Source of the DNA: Anaerolineae bacterium
Lineage (GTDB): Bacteria; Chloroflexota; Anaerolineae; Aggregatilineales; Phototrophicaceae
Assembly: GCA_019912965.1 (NCBI GenBank)
Contig: JAIOHM010000033.1
Span: forward strand, 1-61,561
Length of the DNA stretch: 61,561 bases
Direction: 5' to 3'
Position numbers and translations under genes: made by a program. Below the pieces are notes generated by a model. The model saw nothing but the letters and a program-made list of their open reading frames with translations, ran no database searches and had not been told where the DNA came from. Below are positions 25,585-33,787 of this stretch, piece by piece (within the stretch, counting starts at the first letter, position 1; every line of letters starts with the position of its first letter).

Positions 25585-27000
25585 CTAAGCGTCAGTTCCA
25601 CGATTTTTGCGATACCACTCGCGGAACGATTCCGGCGCGAACGTCGGGAAGTCCCGATAATCCGTCCAGCCATTCAGCGGCGGGGGCAGCGCCTCGATAT
25701 GATCGCTTCCCATCAATCCAGCTAACGCCCGTGTCGCTGCGCTGGCGGCCTTGCCACCCACTTCAAACAGCAGCGGATGTTGATTGCCAAACTGCCACGC
25801 CTTCAACCCGATCTGCCAGATCGCGTCCTGCTCCCCTTCCAGATCGTGCCGCAGTTTCAGCAGCATATCAGGAATATTGATGTCCACTGGGCAAGCCTGT
25901 TTACATGCTCCGCACAGCGACGATGCAAACGGCAGCGGCACAGCATTTTCTTTACCCTTCAACAGCGGCGTAATGACTGCCCCGATTGGCCCGGAATACA
26001 CCGAGCCATATGAATGCCCGCCGACCGCGTTATACACCGGACAGGTATTCAAGCAAGCGCCACACCGAATACAGGCCAACGCCTCGGTATATTCAGTCGC
26101 ATAAATATCGCTGCGTCCGTTATCCAGCAGAATCAGATAAAATTCTTCCGGCCCATCCGGCTCATTTGTCCGGGCTGGCCCACCGAAGGCATTGACATAA
26201 ACCGTCATGCGCTGACCCGTTCCACTACGCGGCAGAAGCTGTACCAGCGTAGCGAAGTCTTCCCATGTCGGAACGATTTTTTCAATCCCCACCACTGCGA
26301 TATGCACGGGCGGCATCCCGGTCGAAAGCCGTCCATTGCCCTCGTTGGTGACGATCACCACCGTTCCGGTTTCCGCGATCATGAAATTTCCACCGCTCAT
26401 GCCGAAATCCGCGTTCAGGAATTCCTCGCGCAGCAGTTTGCGGGCGAAAGCGGTCATATCTGCCGCTTCATTGGTGGGTGGCATCCCCAGTTTATCCATA
26501 AACAGATCACGCACCTGCTCTTTGGTCATGTGCATGACGGGCATCACGATATGGCTGGGATGACTCTCATTCACTTGAACGATGTACTCGCCCAGATCAG
26601 TCTCCACCATTTTGATGCCGTTGGCGATCAGCGTGGGCAAAAGCTCAATTTCTTCGGTCGCCATGCTTTTGCTTTTAACGCCGCGTGTGAGGCCTTTTTT
26701 CCGGCAAATATCCAGCACATGCTGCCGTGCCTCGGCTGCGTCCGATGCCCACAGCACATGCCCACCGCTCGCCGTGACGCTGCGTTCCATCTGCTCTAAT
26801 AAATCCGGCAGATCAGCCAGCGCCCGCAGTTTTGCGCCCCGTCCCTGCTGCCGCAAACCATACGGATCGTCCAGTTCGGCAAACGCGATTCGCCGCCGTC
26901 CGTCTGCATTACTGGTGCCTCGATCAAGCGCCGTTTGCAGTTGAATGTCTTCAATCGCAATCACCGCATGTTCGCTGAATTTATTCGGGTTCAGTTCCAT
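25585..27000 (-). CDS. lutB: Lactate utilization iron-sulfur protein LutB
   Basis: A 471-residue protein. The N-terminal 300 residues are a LUD domain with FMIAETGTVVIVTNEGNGR in the middle. Two 4Fe-4S clusters of the ferredoxin type follow: CIRCGACLNTCP near residue 309, and CGACKQACPVDINIP near residue 364. This is the layout of LutB (YkgF), which passes electrons from lactate oxidation. Its partner LutC is encoded 2.4 kb away; LutA (Fe-S/glycolate-oxidase-like) is not in the window. It is divergent from the TIR gene. Confidence 0.93.
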   Translation of the reverse strand: MELNPNKFSEHAVIAIEDIQLQTALDRGTSNADGRRRIAFAELDDPYGLRQQGRGAKLRALADLPDLLEQMERSVTASGGHVLWASDAAEARQHVLDICRKKGLTRGVKSKSMATEEIELLPTLIANGIKMVETDLGEYIVQVNESHPSHIVMPVMHMTKEQVRDLFMDKLGMPPTNEAADMTAFARKLLREEFLNADFGMSGGNFMIAETGTVVIVTNEGNGRLSTGMPPVHIAVVGIEKIVPTWEDFATLVQLLPRSGTGQRMTVYVNAFGGPARTNEPDGPEEFYLILLDNGRSDIYATEYTEALACIRCGACLNTCPVYNAVGGHSYGSVYSGPIGAVITPLLKGKENAVPLPFASSLCGACKQACPVDINIPDMLLKLRHDLEGEQDAIWQIGLKAWQFGNQHPLLFEVGGKAASAATRALAGLMGSDHIEALPPPLNGWTDYRDFPTFAPESFREWYRKNRGTDA

Positions 27001-27034
27001 GAAATCGCCTACCCCAAAAGCTACGCCTGATTCC

Positions 27035-27043
27035 TGCTATAAT
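27035..27043 (+). promoter_or_regulatory. Extended -10 promoter of the TIR gene
   Basis: TGCTATAAT at 27035-27043 is an exact extended -10 element; no good -35 element is seen at the usual distance, as is common for such promoters. Transcription would begin near 27050, about 25 bases before the ATG at 27075. Confidence 0.6.
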
Positions 27044-27074
27044 CTTAACGTTGGAACTGCACACCTGCCACAAG

Positions 27075-27872
27075 ATGAGCCAGCCAATGGACTACAATCA
27101 CCACATTTTTCTCAGCTACAGCCGCAAAGATACCGACATCATGCAGCGCATCCGTGACGATCTCCGCGCCGCTGGCCTAATCGTCTGGACAGATGAAGGG
27201 ATAGAGATTGGGACAACTAGTTGGAAGCAAACTATAGCTACGTCCATCAGAGAAACTGGCTGCCTAGTGGTTATCTTGTCACCTGATGCAGCAACATCCA
27301 GATGGGTACTAGAGGAACTTGATTTTGCATCACTGCAAAGTAAACCCATTTTTCCGTTAATCGCTCGGGGAAGTGAAAATGAGGCTATTCCTTTTGGCTT
27401 CGCGGCTTCCCAGTGGCTAGATATACGTGATTTATCTACCTATCATGTAGAAATCGACAAACTTATTGCATCTATAAACAAAAAATTGAATCTTAAATCT
27501 ACATTACTGGAATCAGATCATAGCGAGAAATCTGAAACATTGATTAATCTAATAGGAATATGGGATCAGACTTATAATGACGAAAAATCTGGCTTGAGTG
27601 GAAGCGGCAGATACACTTTTAAGGCATCAAGTGAATTTGAGGCAGTTGTATATAATCCCATAATGAATGTCCAAGAAATTCAACGAGGAAAATGGAATCT
27701 CATTGATAAGGAACTATTTCTTGAAGGGCAAACTGCATTGGCGAATAATCCGGCAATGAAATTGCCTTTTTCGACCGTAGTCAGAATCGTTGAGGCAGAC
27801 ACCGATCGATTTGTTGCAATTGCGAAGACATCCGGTTACGAAATATCGGGGACTTTCATCAAATTCCGTTGA
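27075..27872 (+). CDS. TIR-domain protein with lipocalin-like C-terminus
   Basis: A 265-residue protein. Residues 10-140 are a TIR domain: FLSYSRKDTDIM opens it, and SRWVLEELDF carries Glu81, the position of the catalytic Glu of TIR NADases (the Glu four residues after the Trp). The remainder (residues 155-265) is beta-rich, with GIWDQTYND and later a GKWNL repeat, resembling a lipocalin or DUF-like ligand-binding barrel. Bacterial TIR proteins with an NADase Glu often act in antiphage defence, but single-gene members also have other roles. AT-rich compared with its neighbours. No membrane segment. Confidence 0.7.
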   Translation: MSQPMDYNHHIFLSYSRKDTDIMQRIRDDLRAAGLIVWTDEGIEIGTTSWKQTIATSIRETGCLVVILSPDAATSRWVLEELDFASLQSKPIFPLIARGSENEAIPFGFAASQWLDIRDLSTYHVEIDKLIASINKKLNLKSTLLESDHSEKSETLINLIGIWDQTYNDEKSGLSGSGRYTFKASSEFEAVVYNPIMNVQEIQRGKWNLIDKELFLEGQTALANNPAMKLPFSTVVRIVEADTDRFVAIAKTSGYEISGTFIKFR

Positions 27873-28253
27873 AGTACTCAGGATTGATAATGAAAGTTAA
27901 GGTTAGAACTCGGTAGGAATCCCGCCAAACCGCTTGACTGATACTGAACTTATGTTCTAAAATGAGATTTGATCAGATACACGGGCAGGACTATCTTAAC
28001 AACCTGTACCCCACGATTCACAATTTGCACAAAATCGGCCTGTGCAATTGAAGAAATTGCAGAATTTTATGCAAATTATACCCTCATAATTATCGCCCAA
28101 ACCTTGTCCGACAACGACGACAACGACGACATTTCCCCTCACCGATTGTCATTTGCGACAAATCAGCCTGACAAATTGACACAAAGCAGCAGGTTGAATA
28201 AATGAAAACACGGGTTTTGCTGAACGCTGACGGCTAAAGACACCGCCCTTTCA
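27873..28253. other. AT-rich gap without a recognised gene
   Basis: About 380 bases between the TIR gene and a convergent membrane-protein gene. One frame (27969-28205) is open for 78 codons but begins at TTG without a ribosome binding site and resembles nothing I know. No hairpin terminator was found. Likely intergenic or decayed DNA. Confidence 0.45.
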
Positions 28254-29063
28254 TCAGGTGATGATGCGCTCCGCGAGGCGTTGAGCAGCATAGCCAAAAC
28301 ACAGCGGGAGAAAAAGTATGGCGGAGAGGAAAGCCAGAATCAGCGGCGCATTGACGATTTTGAGGTCAGCGCTGATGACGAGCAGTGCCCCGCCCATCAC
28401 CAACAACCAGTAGCAGAAAACAGCGATCACTGCCGTCGTCAGCGCCAGCACATGATCGCGCGTCAGGCCAGCACACAGCAAACCAACCATCCCGCTGAAA
28501 TACATTTCAACCAGAGGCCGGAAGGCGATCAAAGCGGTGCAGCCCAGCAGGATCAGCGGCCAGTATGCAACTGGGAGTTCGCCGGATGCCAGCAAAAAGA
28601 CCATCCCACCAATGATAATTAACCCATGCAGCGCTTGGTAGAGAAGCAGAGTCCACGTCTGGCGAAGCTGATGGACACCTGCTCCCCATGCGCTCAGAAG
28701 AATTTCGCGTTGGGAAAATGGCGCGGCGCGGATCAAATCCCAATTGCCCGCCGTTTGCTGGTGATGAATTTTGCTAACTGTGCTCACTGCCAGTTGCAAC
28801 AGGATGACCAGCGACAACAGCAGGTAAAGCATTGGCAGGCTCAGTCCGCCGAACATCAGGAACAGACCGATGGAACTGCCAAAGATGACATGCTTCAATT
28901 TCTGCGAATCGGACTTCCGCAGGTAATAACGAACCAGAGGATGTTCCTGACGCAGTGTGGCGGGTAATGTGCGTTTTAACATACTCCTGATTGTAAAACG
29001 CAAGCCACCTGAGCAGCATAAAGCATAAAGGAATTCACTCAAAATTTGCACAATTCTGGACAA
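28254..29063 (-). CDS. ABC-2-permease-like membrane protein
   Basis: An integral membrane protein of up to 269 residues with about six transmembrane helices. The first soluble part has charged segments (RQEHPLVRYYLRKSDSQ) before a hydrophobic pair near residue 65. The arrangement recalls the permease part of ABC-2-type transporters, but no ATPase gene is adjacent, so its partner is unknown. The start is uncertain: TTG at 29063, or an ATG at 28982 right after AGGAG with almost no spacing. I list the longer frame. Confidence 0.55.
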   Translation of the reverse strand: MSRIVQILSEFLYALCCSGGLRFTIRSMLKRTLPATLRQEHPLVRYYLRKSDSQKLKHVIFGSSIGLFLMFGGLSLPMLYLLLSLVILLQLAVSTVSKIHHQQTAGNWDLIRAAPFSQREILLSAWGAGVHQLRQTWTLLLYQALHGLIIIGGMVFLLASGELPVAYWPLILLGCTALIAFRPLVEMYFSGMVGLLCAGLTRDHVLALTTAVIAVFCYWLLVMGGALLVISADLKIVNAPLILAFLSAILFLPLCFGYAAQRLAERIIT

Positions 29064-29092
29064 GGCCGTTTCCCAACCGTTGGGCAGCCGAC

Positions 29093-29121
29093 TTGGAAAG
29101 CAGCACTTTTCGGCCTATAGT
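29093..29121 (+). promoter_or_regulatory. Promoter of the CARDB-like gene
   Basis: TTGGAA at 29093-29098 and TATAGT at 29116-29121, spaced 17 bases. The transcript would start near 29128, about 28 bases before the ATG. Confidence 0.65.
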
Positions 29122-29155
29122 GGATAGGAATATTTCGGCTCTTTGAAGGTGATTC

Positions 29156-30505
29156 ATGTTCCGAGCAATCGGTTTTTTCCTGTTCATGCTGTTTATGAGT
29201 GTCCCACTGGTGGCTCAGGACGCGCCGGATTACTCCATCCGCAATATCCGCAGCCGCTTTAGCGATAGTAACCGTCAGGCGGTGGTGGAATTTGAGGTCT
29301 GGAATGTCGGCGGCGCGGCGGACGCAACCGCAACCGTAACGCTGAACGTCATCGCTACCGGGCAGCAGGTCGCTACCGATATTGTCCAGCCGTTGAAAGC
29401 TCAGGAAATCGTCACGGTAACACTGACCTTTCCAACCAGCCTGTTCGCACCCAACACCTTCGAATCCTTCCGGGCGGCGATTGGTGTGGGTGAAGTCGAG
29501 CCGACTGGCGGGCCAGATATTCAGGATAATTTCGCCCAGATCAGCCTGACCTTCCCGGAGAATGCCGCGCCTCCAGAAGCAACCGAAAGCCCGGAGGATG
29601 CAGAATCTCCATCCGGTGCTCCAAAAGATATTTTGACGGAATTCATCGAGTCACTGAATATTCGGCTGGATTTCAACGACCCGGCACAGGTGGCACTTTT
29701 GGCCGGGATTATCGGGGCTGTCATCATTCTGCTGCTGTTGATCGTTTTGATCGTGCGAACGATCTTCCAGCGTCCGCCGGATTTTGGAAGTTGGCAGCCG
29801 CCTTATGCCAATATGCCCCTGCTCGACCCAAATACGCTTTCGGGTCGCCGTCAGCAGTGGCAGGTTCACGCCCAGAATGGCTCTTTACCAGCCATTTGTA
29901 CCGAAGATGCATTTCATGTTCGCAAACTGGTCAGCGGCGTGGACGGCAAGTATTTTGGAGGCTGGCAAGTAATTGCGCTCCGCCTGAATCAGTATGATAT
30001 GTATGGTCGTATCAGTCGCAGCCAGATACTTGCATCCAAACGAGTGGTCAAACAGATAGGGGCAGTAGCCCGGCGTTCCGGCAAATTGACACCTGACCAG
30101 ATCAAACGGCGGCTGCGTCCGGCGGGAAAACGTTTGGCGGGACAACTGCGCCGTAAACTGAATGAACGCAACGTCATGCTGCCGCTGGCGATGGATGTGC
30201 GTTTGCGCGGAAGGCATGGCGAAGTGCGAATCTGGTTCGAGTTATATCAGGGGCAGCGCGGTGCATGGACGCTGGTTGACCAATGGGAACCGGAAATGGC
30301 CGTGATAGGCAAAATGATTTATGAAGGATATACTTACACCGTTTATGGGCAGCGTCCGGGGGAGACATTCAAAGGCTTTCGCCAGCGTTTACAAGACGAT
30401 ATCACAACTGTACTGGCAGAAATGGTTTCTCCTGCCCCGGCAGTGGTCAACCCACCCCCAGACGACCAGCCAACCAACCCGCACATGAAGCAGGTTCAAT
30501 TATAG
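29156..30505 (+). CDS. Membrane-anchored CARDB-like protein
   Basis: A 449-residue protein. A signal peptide (residues 1-20, ending VAQD) leads into a beta-sandwich of about 120 residues resembling CARDB-type adhesion domains. One transmembrane helix (about 179-201) follows, then a cytoplasmic domain of about 230 residues rich in Arg/Lys that I do not recognise. So an extracellular sensor or adhesin appears linked to a cytosolic domain. AAGGTG is five bases before the ATG. It is followed after four bases by the methyltransferase gene, so the two are probably one operon. Confidence 0.65.
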   Translation: MFRAIGFFLFMLFMSVPLVAQDAPDYSIRNIRSRFSDSNRQAVVEFEVWNVGGAADATATVTLNVIATGQQVATDIVQPLKAQEIVTVTLTFPTSLFAPNTFESFRAAIGVGEVEPTGGPDIQDNFAQISLTFPENAAPPEATESPEDAESPSGAPKDILTEFIESLNIRLDFNDPAQVALLAGIIGAVIILLLLIVLIVRTIFQRPPDFGSWQPPYANMPLLDPNTLSGRRQQWQVHAQNGSLPAICTEDAFHVRKLVSGVDGKYFGGWQVIALRLNQYDMYGRISRSQILASKRVVKQIGAVARRSGKLTPDQIKRRLRPAGKRLAGQLRRKLNERNVMLPLAMDVRLRGRHGEVRIWFELYQGQRGAWTLVDQWEPEMAVIGKMIYEGYTYTVYGQRPGETFKGFRQRLQDDITTVLAEMVSPAPAVVNPPPDDQPTNPHMKQVQL

Positions 30506-30508
30506 ATT

Positions 30509-31540
30509 ATGGCACACGAGAACAACGCGAAGGCACAATTTGAGCATGTTTTTGAGGCGTTTAGGGGTTTTCAGACCGTGCAGGTTATCCACTTGGGATT
30601 GCAATTAGGTCTATTCAGCACATTGCGCGAAGCCAACCCCGGACTCACGCCGAACGATTTGGCCGCCCAATTACGGCTGCACACACCTTACGTAGAGAAA
30701 TGGTGCGAGGTAGCTTATGCCTATAAGCTGCTGGATCGGGACAATGCCGGGTGTTACCAGCTACCGCCTAAGTTGGACACTGTGCTTCTGGATACCGATC
30801 ATCCTCGTTATCTGGGTGGTTTCGCTAACGGCTTTTTCACCTATGGGGCCGATGATTTCCGGCGCTACCCACACGCGTTTGTTGAAGGTGATGTATACCC
30901 CTTTCAGGAACATGGCGAAGGTTTCTCGGCGTGGGTATCTTCTCTGACTCATCCGATGCAGCGGTTAGTGGTTGGCAAGGTGCTGCCAGAACTGATGGGC
31001 GCAGAATTAGAACACGGTCTTGATGTTCTGGATGTCGGCTGCGGGGCAGGAGAACTGCTATTCAAATTGGCTGGCGCGTACCCGAACTGCCGCCTGACAG
31101 GTATTGATGGCGATGGTCACGGTATCAAAATCGCGCAGGGCAATGCCAAAGAACGCGGCCTGAACCACATTACCTTTATGCATACCAACGGCGAACAATT
31201 TGACCAACCATCAGCCTTTGATCTGGCGCTGATGTTCGAGGTGTTCCACGAAATTCCGGTTAGTGCCCGTGCAGACGTAATGGCTGCTACCTACCGCGCT
31301 CTGCGTCCCGGCGGCGCGCTGGTGATTGTGGATGAAACCTGGCCGGACGACCCATCGCAGTTGCGCGATCCTGCTTACAGTTTCTCGGTAATGGTACAGT
31401 TCAGCGAATTGATCTGGGGCAATGTGGTAGCCACCGAAAACGAGCAGACCCATCTGCTGACCGAGGCAGGTTTTACCCATATTCATCGGGGTGATCTTGG
31501 TGGCACGTTCACAACCATTTATGCGCGGAAACCGGATTGA
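30509..31540 (+). CDS. O-methyltransferase-like class I SAM enzyme
   Basis: A 343-residue enzyme. Residues 1-90 form a dimerisation and winged-helix region (VIHLGLQLGLF, then LAAQLRLHTPYVEKWCEVA), the layout of plant and bacterial small-molecule methyltransferases. The SAM-binding motif VLDVGCGAGE is near residue 173, and FEVFHEIP is the likely catalytic/substrate segment. Cytosolic. Substrate unknown. It starts four bases after the CARDB-like gene and is probably translated with it. Confidence 0.85.
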   Translation: MAHENNAKAQFEHVFEAFRGFQTVQVIHLGLQLGLFSTLREANPGLTPNDLAAQLRLHTPYVEKWCEVAYAYKLLDRDNAGCYQLPPKLDTVLLDTDHPRYLGGFANGFFTYGADDFRRYPHAFVEGDVYPFQEHGEGFSAWVSSLTHPMQRLVVGKVLPELMGAELEHGLDVLDVGCGAGELLFKLAGAYPNCRLTGIDGDGHGIKIAQGNAKERGLNHITFMHTNGEQFDQPSAFDLALMFEVFHEIPVSARADVMAATYRALRPGGALVIVDETWPDDPSQLRDPAYSFSVMVQFSELIWGNVVATENEQTHLLTEAGFTHIHRGDLGGTFTTIYARKPD

Positions 31541-31560
31541 ACTCGTTAGGGCTATTTGAA

Positions 31561-31590
31561 ATAAAAATAAGGCCAGAATTTTCCGACCTC
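31561..31590 (-). terminator. Intrinsic terminator after the FAS1 gene
   Basis: An 8-bp stem with three G-U wobbles and a six-base loop, followed on the minus strand by ATTTTTATTT. It lies about 30 bases beyond the stop of the FAS1/DUF4397 gene. Confidence 0.65.
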
Positions 31591-31619
31591 ATTTTGTTTA
31601 TGTTTTGCGCGAACCGGGA

Positions 31620-33206
31620 TTATTCAGTCGGAGGCAGCAGCACGCCATTAATGACGTGGATGACGCCGTTTGATGCCTGAATATCGGTCACAACCACTTC
31701 AATCGTGTCGTTCAGGAATACCTTGCCATCAACCACGCTGATGGTAATCGGACTACCCTGAACAGTCATGGCTTCGGTCAGGTTGACCACATCAGCCGCC
31801 TTGACCTCACCTGCGATTACATGATAGGTCAGGATTGCGGTCAGCAGATCGGTATCCGCCAGCACAGAAGCAATGGTGTCGTCACCCAGCGCGGCAAAAG
31901 CATCATTAGTCGGAGCAAAGACCGTGAACGGGCCTTCACCACTCAGTGTTTCCACCAGACCAGCGGCCTGCACAGCCGCCACCAGTGTCGAGAAATCCGG
32001 GTTGGCAACAGCGATGTCCACAATGTTGGCAACAGCGATGTCCACAATCGTGCCAACTTCTTCTTCTGCCGGAGCAGAGGTTTCGGTCGCGGCCAACGCA
32101 ACCTGTGGGTCAGCCAGCGTACCAACGGCGGCAACCAGATAGTTGGTGCCAGCCACCAATTCTGTACCTGTCAGGTCGATCACAACCGGGCTTGAAACGC
32201 CAGCCGGGGTAACAGCCAGATCATAGCTGCCAGCCGGAACAGTCAGCGTGAATGCACCATCATTGCCGCCCAATTTGCCGGGGAAAGCCAACTGAGAGAC
32301 GATAACGGCATCACCAGCGCGAACATCAACCGAGGGAGCATCTTCAATGCCATGAAACACGGTTACGCGCGCCTGACCTTCAGGAATTTCGCTGTAATCT
32401 TCAGCGATGATAGCGGGTTTGAGTGTGCCATTTTCCAGTGAGCCAACTGCTGCAACGGTCAGCCATGCGCCAGCCGGGAGATCGAAATCCGCCGGGCCGA
32501 TAGCCGCTGAGTCCAGTGATGTACCCGCAGGGGCAACCGCCAGATTGTAGCTGCCAGCCGGGAGTTCAATCCATTCGGTGATGCTGGGGAATTCCAGACC
32601 CTGCACCGCGCTCAGTTCACCGTTTACATACACATCCACAGCCGGGGTATCCGGTGAGAAGTGCGCCACACGGATATGAACCACTTCTTCGGCAGCGACT
32701 TCCTCGGCTGGCGCAGCGGCTTCGTCAGTTGGAGGCAGCAGCACGGTATCAATCACATGGATGACGCCGTTGGAGGCTTCAATATCAGTAGCCACAAAAG
32801 CTACGTTTTCATTCAGGAACAACTGACCATCGCTGCGTGTCACCGCGATTTCCGCGCCCTGAACGGTCGTCAATGAAGTAGCCGCCGCTACATTGGCGCT
32901 GGTGAGTGAACCGGGGACAACGTGATACGTCAAAATCGCGGTCAGCAATTCGGTATCAGCCAGAACCGCGCTGATCGTATCTGCACCCAACTTCTCAAAA
33001 GCCGCATTGGTCGGAGCAAAGACCGTGAATGGGCCTTCGCCGCTCAACGTTTCTACCAGACCAGCAGCCTGTACAGCCGCCACCAGTGTCGAAAAATCCG
33101 GGTTGCCAACGGCAATTTCCACAATGGTCTGGTCTTGTGCCATCGCTGGAACACCTGCCATTGCCAACAGCGTTAGCATAGCGAGTACGAGTAACAACTT
33201 ACGCAT
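31620..33206 (-). CDS. Secreted FAS1-DUF4397-DUF4397-FAS1 protein
   Basis: A 528-residue exported protein. The signal peptide (1-23) ends with MAGVPAMAQD. FAS1 (fasciclin) domain 1 spans about 26-160, with VVPGSL and the closing NGVIHVID. Two DUF4397 repeats follow, about 178-290 and 290-385 (each with the pattern VRVAHFSPDTPAVDV or VTVFHGIEDAPSVDV). A second FAS1 domain fills 405-528 and is nearly identical in its first 45 residues to domain 1. FAS1 domains mediate adhesion; DUF4397 is usually extracellular. An eight-residue in-frame duplication (32001-32048) sits just before the second FAS1. AGGAG lies eight bases before the ATG. Confidence 0.9.
   Translation of the reverse strand: MRKLLLVLAMLTLLAMAGVPAMAQDQTIVEIAVGNPDFSTLVAAVQAAGLVETLSGEGPFTVFAPTNAAFEKLGADTISAVLADTELLTAILTYHVVPGSLTSANVAAATSLTTVQGAEIAVTRSDGQLFLNENVAFVATDIEASNGVIHVIDTVLLPPTDEAAAPAEEVAAEEVVHIRVAHFSPDTPAVDVYVNGELSAVQGLEFPSITEWIELPAGSYNLAVAPAGTSLDSAAIGPADFDLPAGAWLTVAAVGSLENGTLKPAIIAEDYSEIPEGQARVTVFHGIEDAPSVDVRAGDAVIVSQLAFPGKLGGNDGAFTLTVPAGSYDLAVTPAGVSSPVVIDLTGTELVAGTNYLVAAVGTLADPQVALAATETSAPAEEEVGTIVDIAVANIVDIAVANPDFSTLVAAVQAAGLVETLSGEGPFTVFAPTNDAFAALGDDTIASVLADTDLLTAILTYHVIAGEVKAADVVNLTEAMTVQGSPITISVVDGKVFLNDTIEVVVTDIQASNGVIHVINGVLLPPTE
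32001..32048. repeat. 24-bp tandem duplication inside the FAS1 gene
   Basis: Two exact copies of a 24-base unit, 32001-32024 and 32025-32048. It repeats the eight residues IVDIAVAN in frame directly at the start of the second FAS1 domain, so the protein is not broken. Confidence 0.9.
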
Positions 33207-33276
33207 AACAAAACTCCTCAGGTTGTAACGGGTTTTAATCTTGGTTCATAAGGAGCTTAACGGTGCAATATGAGAC

Positions 33277-33334
33277 AAAACCTAGACAAATGTGAAGGAA
33301 TTATGAATTACTGTCTAGGTTTTGCGGGGGGGGG
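33277..33334. repeat. 12-bp inverted repeat followed by a G9 tract
   Basis: A perfect 12-bp inverted repeat (33277-33288 and 33312-33323, AAAACCTAGACA and its complement) with a 23-base loop, immediately followed by nine G residues at 33326-33334. It lies upstream of the FAS1 gene and downstream of the membrane-protein gene at 33352. It could be an operator, a terminator of the upstream gene, or a phase-variable tract. Confidence 0.7.
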
Positions 33335-33351
33335 AATAGATTAATGAATGA

Positions 33352-33777
33352 TTATTCGTCGAGGTTTCCGGTCACAGCGTAGACCAGCACACCGACAGCC
33401 GCCAGCACGAAACTGCCAATAATGCCAAGCGCCTGTAGGAAGCCGAAGATTGGGTCGGAACCTGCATCCCGCAGATTCGACCCAAACCCGAACAGATCAG
33501 CCATTCCGGTAATGGCTGCGAACAGGAGTCCGGTCAAGGCTAAACGGATGCCGATTTGCTGCGCCAGATTAGCAGGTTTAAAGACGTAGAAAGTGAATTT
33601 GACGTAAATCAGCGCCCCTAAAATCAGCAGGGCGAAGCCGATTAAAATAGCGAAGATTTGTACCACACCAATACCGACGGCGGGTTCCAGTCCCGTGACG
33701 CCGGGGAATAACCCCATAAACGTCAGCACCGCGCCAAGCACACCAATCGCCATTCCGAATTGAGCAACACGAGGCAT
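33352..33777 (-). CDS. Small four-helix membrane protein
   Basis: A 141-residue hydrophobic protein with about four transmembrane helices (first near residues 5-22) and little charge in the loops. No family recognised. AGGA before the ATG. It is on the same strand as the M19 dipeptidase 10 bases upstream and may be co-transcribed. Function unknown. Confidence 0.7.
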   Translation of the reverse strand: MPRVAQFGMAIGVLGAVLTFMGLFPGVTGLEPAVGIGVVQIFAILIGFALLILGALIYVKFTFYVFKPANLAQQIGIRLALTGLLFAAITGMADLFGFGSNLRDAGSDPIFGFLQALGIIGSFVLAAVGVLVYAVTGNLDE

Positions 33778-33787
33778 GAATAATGTC

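Noticed and set aside
27969..28205. Open frame of 78 codons after the TIR gene
   Set aside because: TTG start without ribosome binding site, low-complexity middle and no recognisable fold; left as intergenic DNA.
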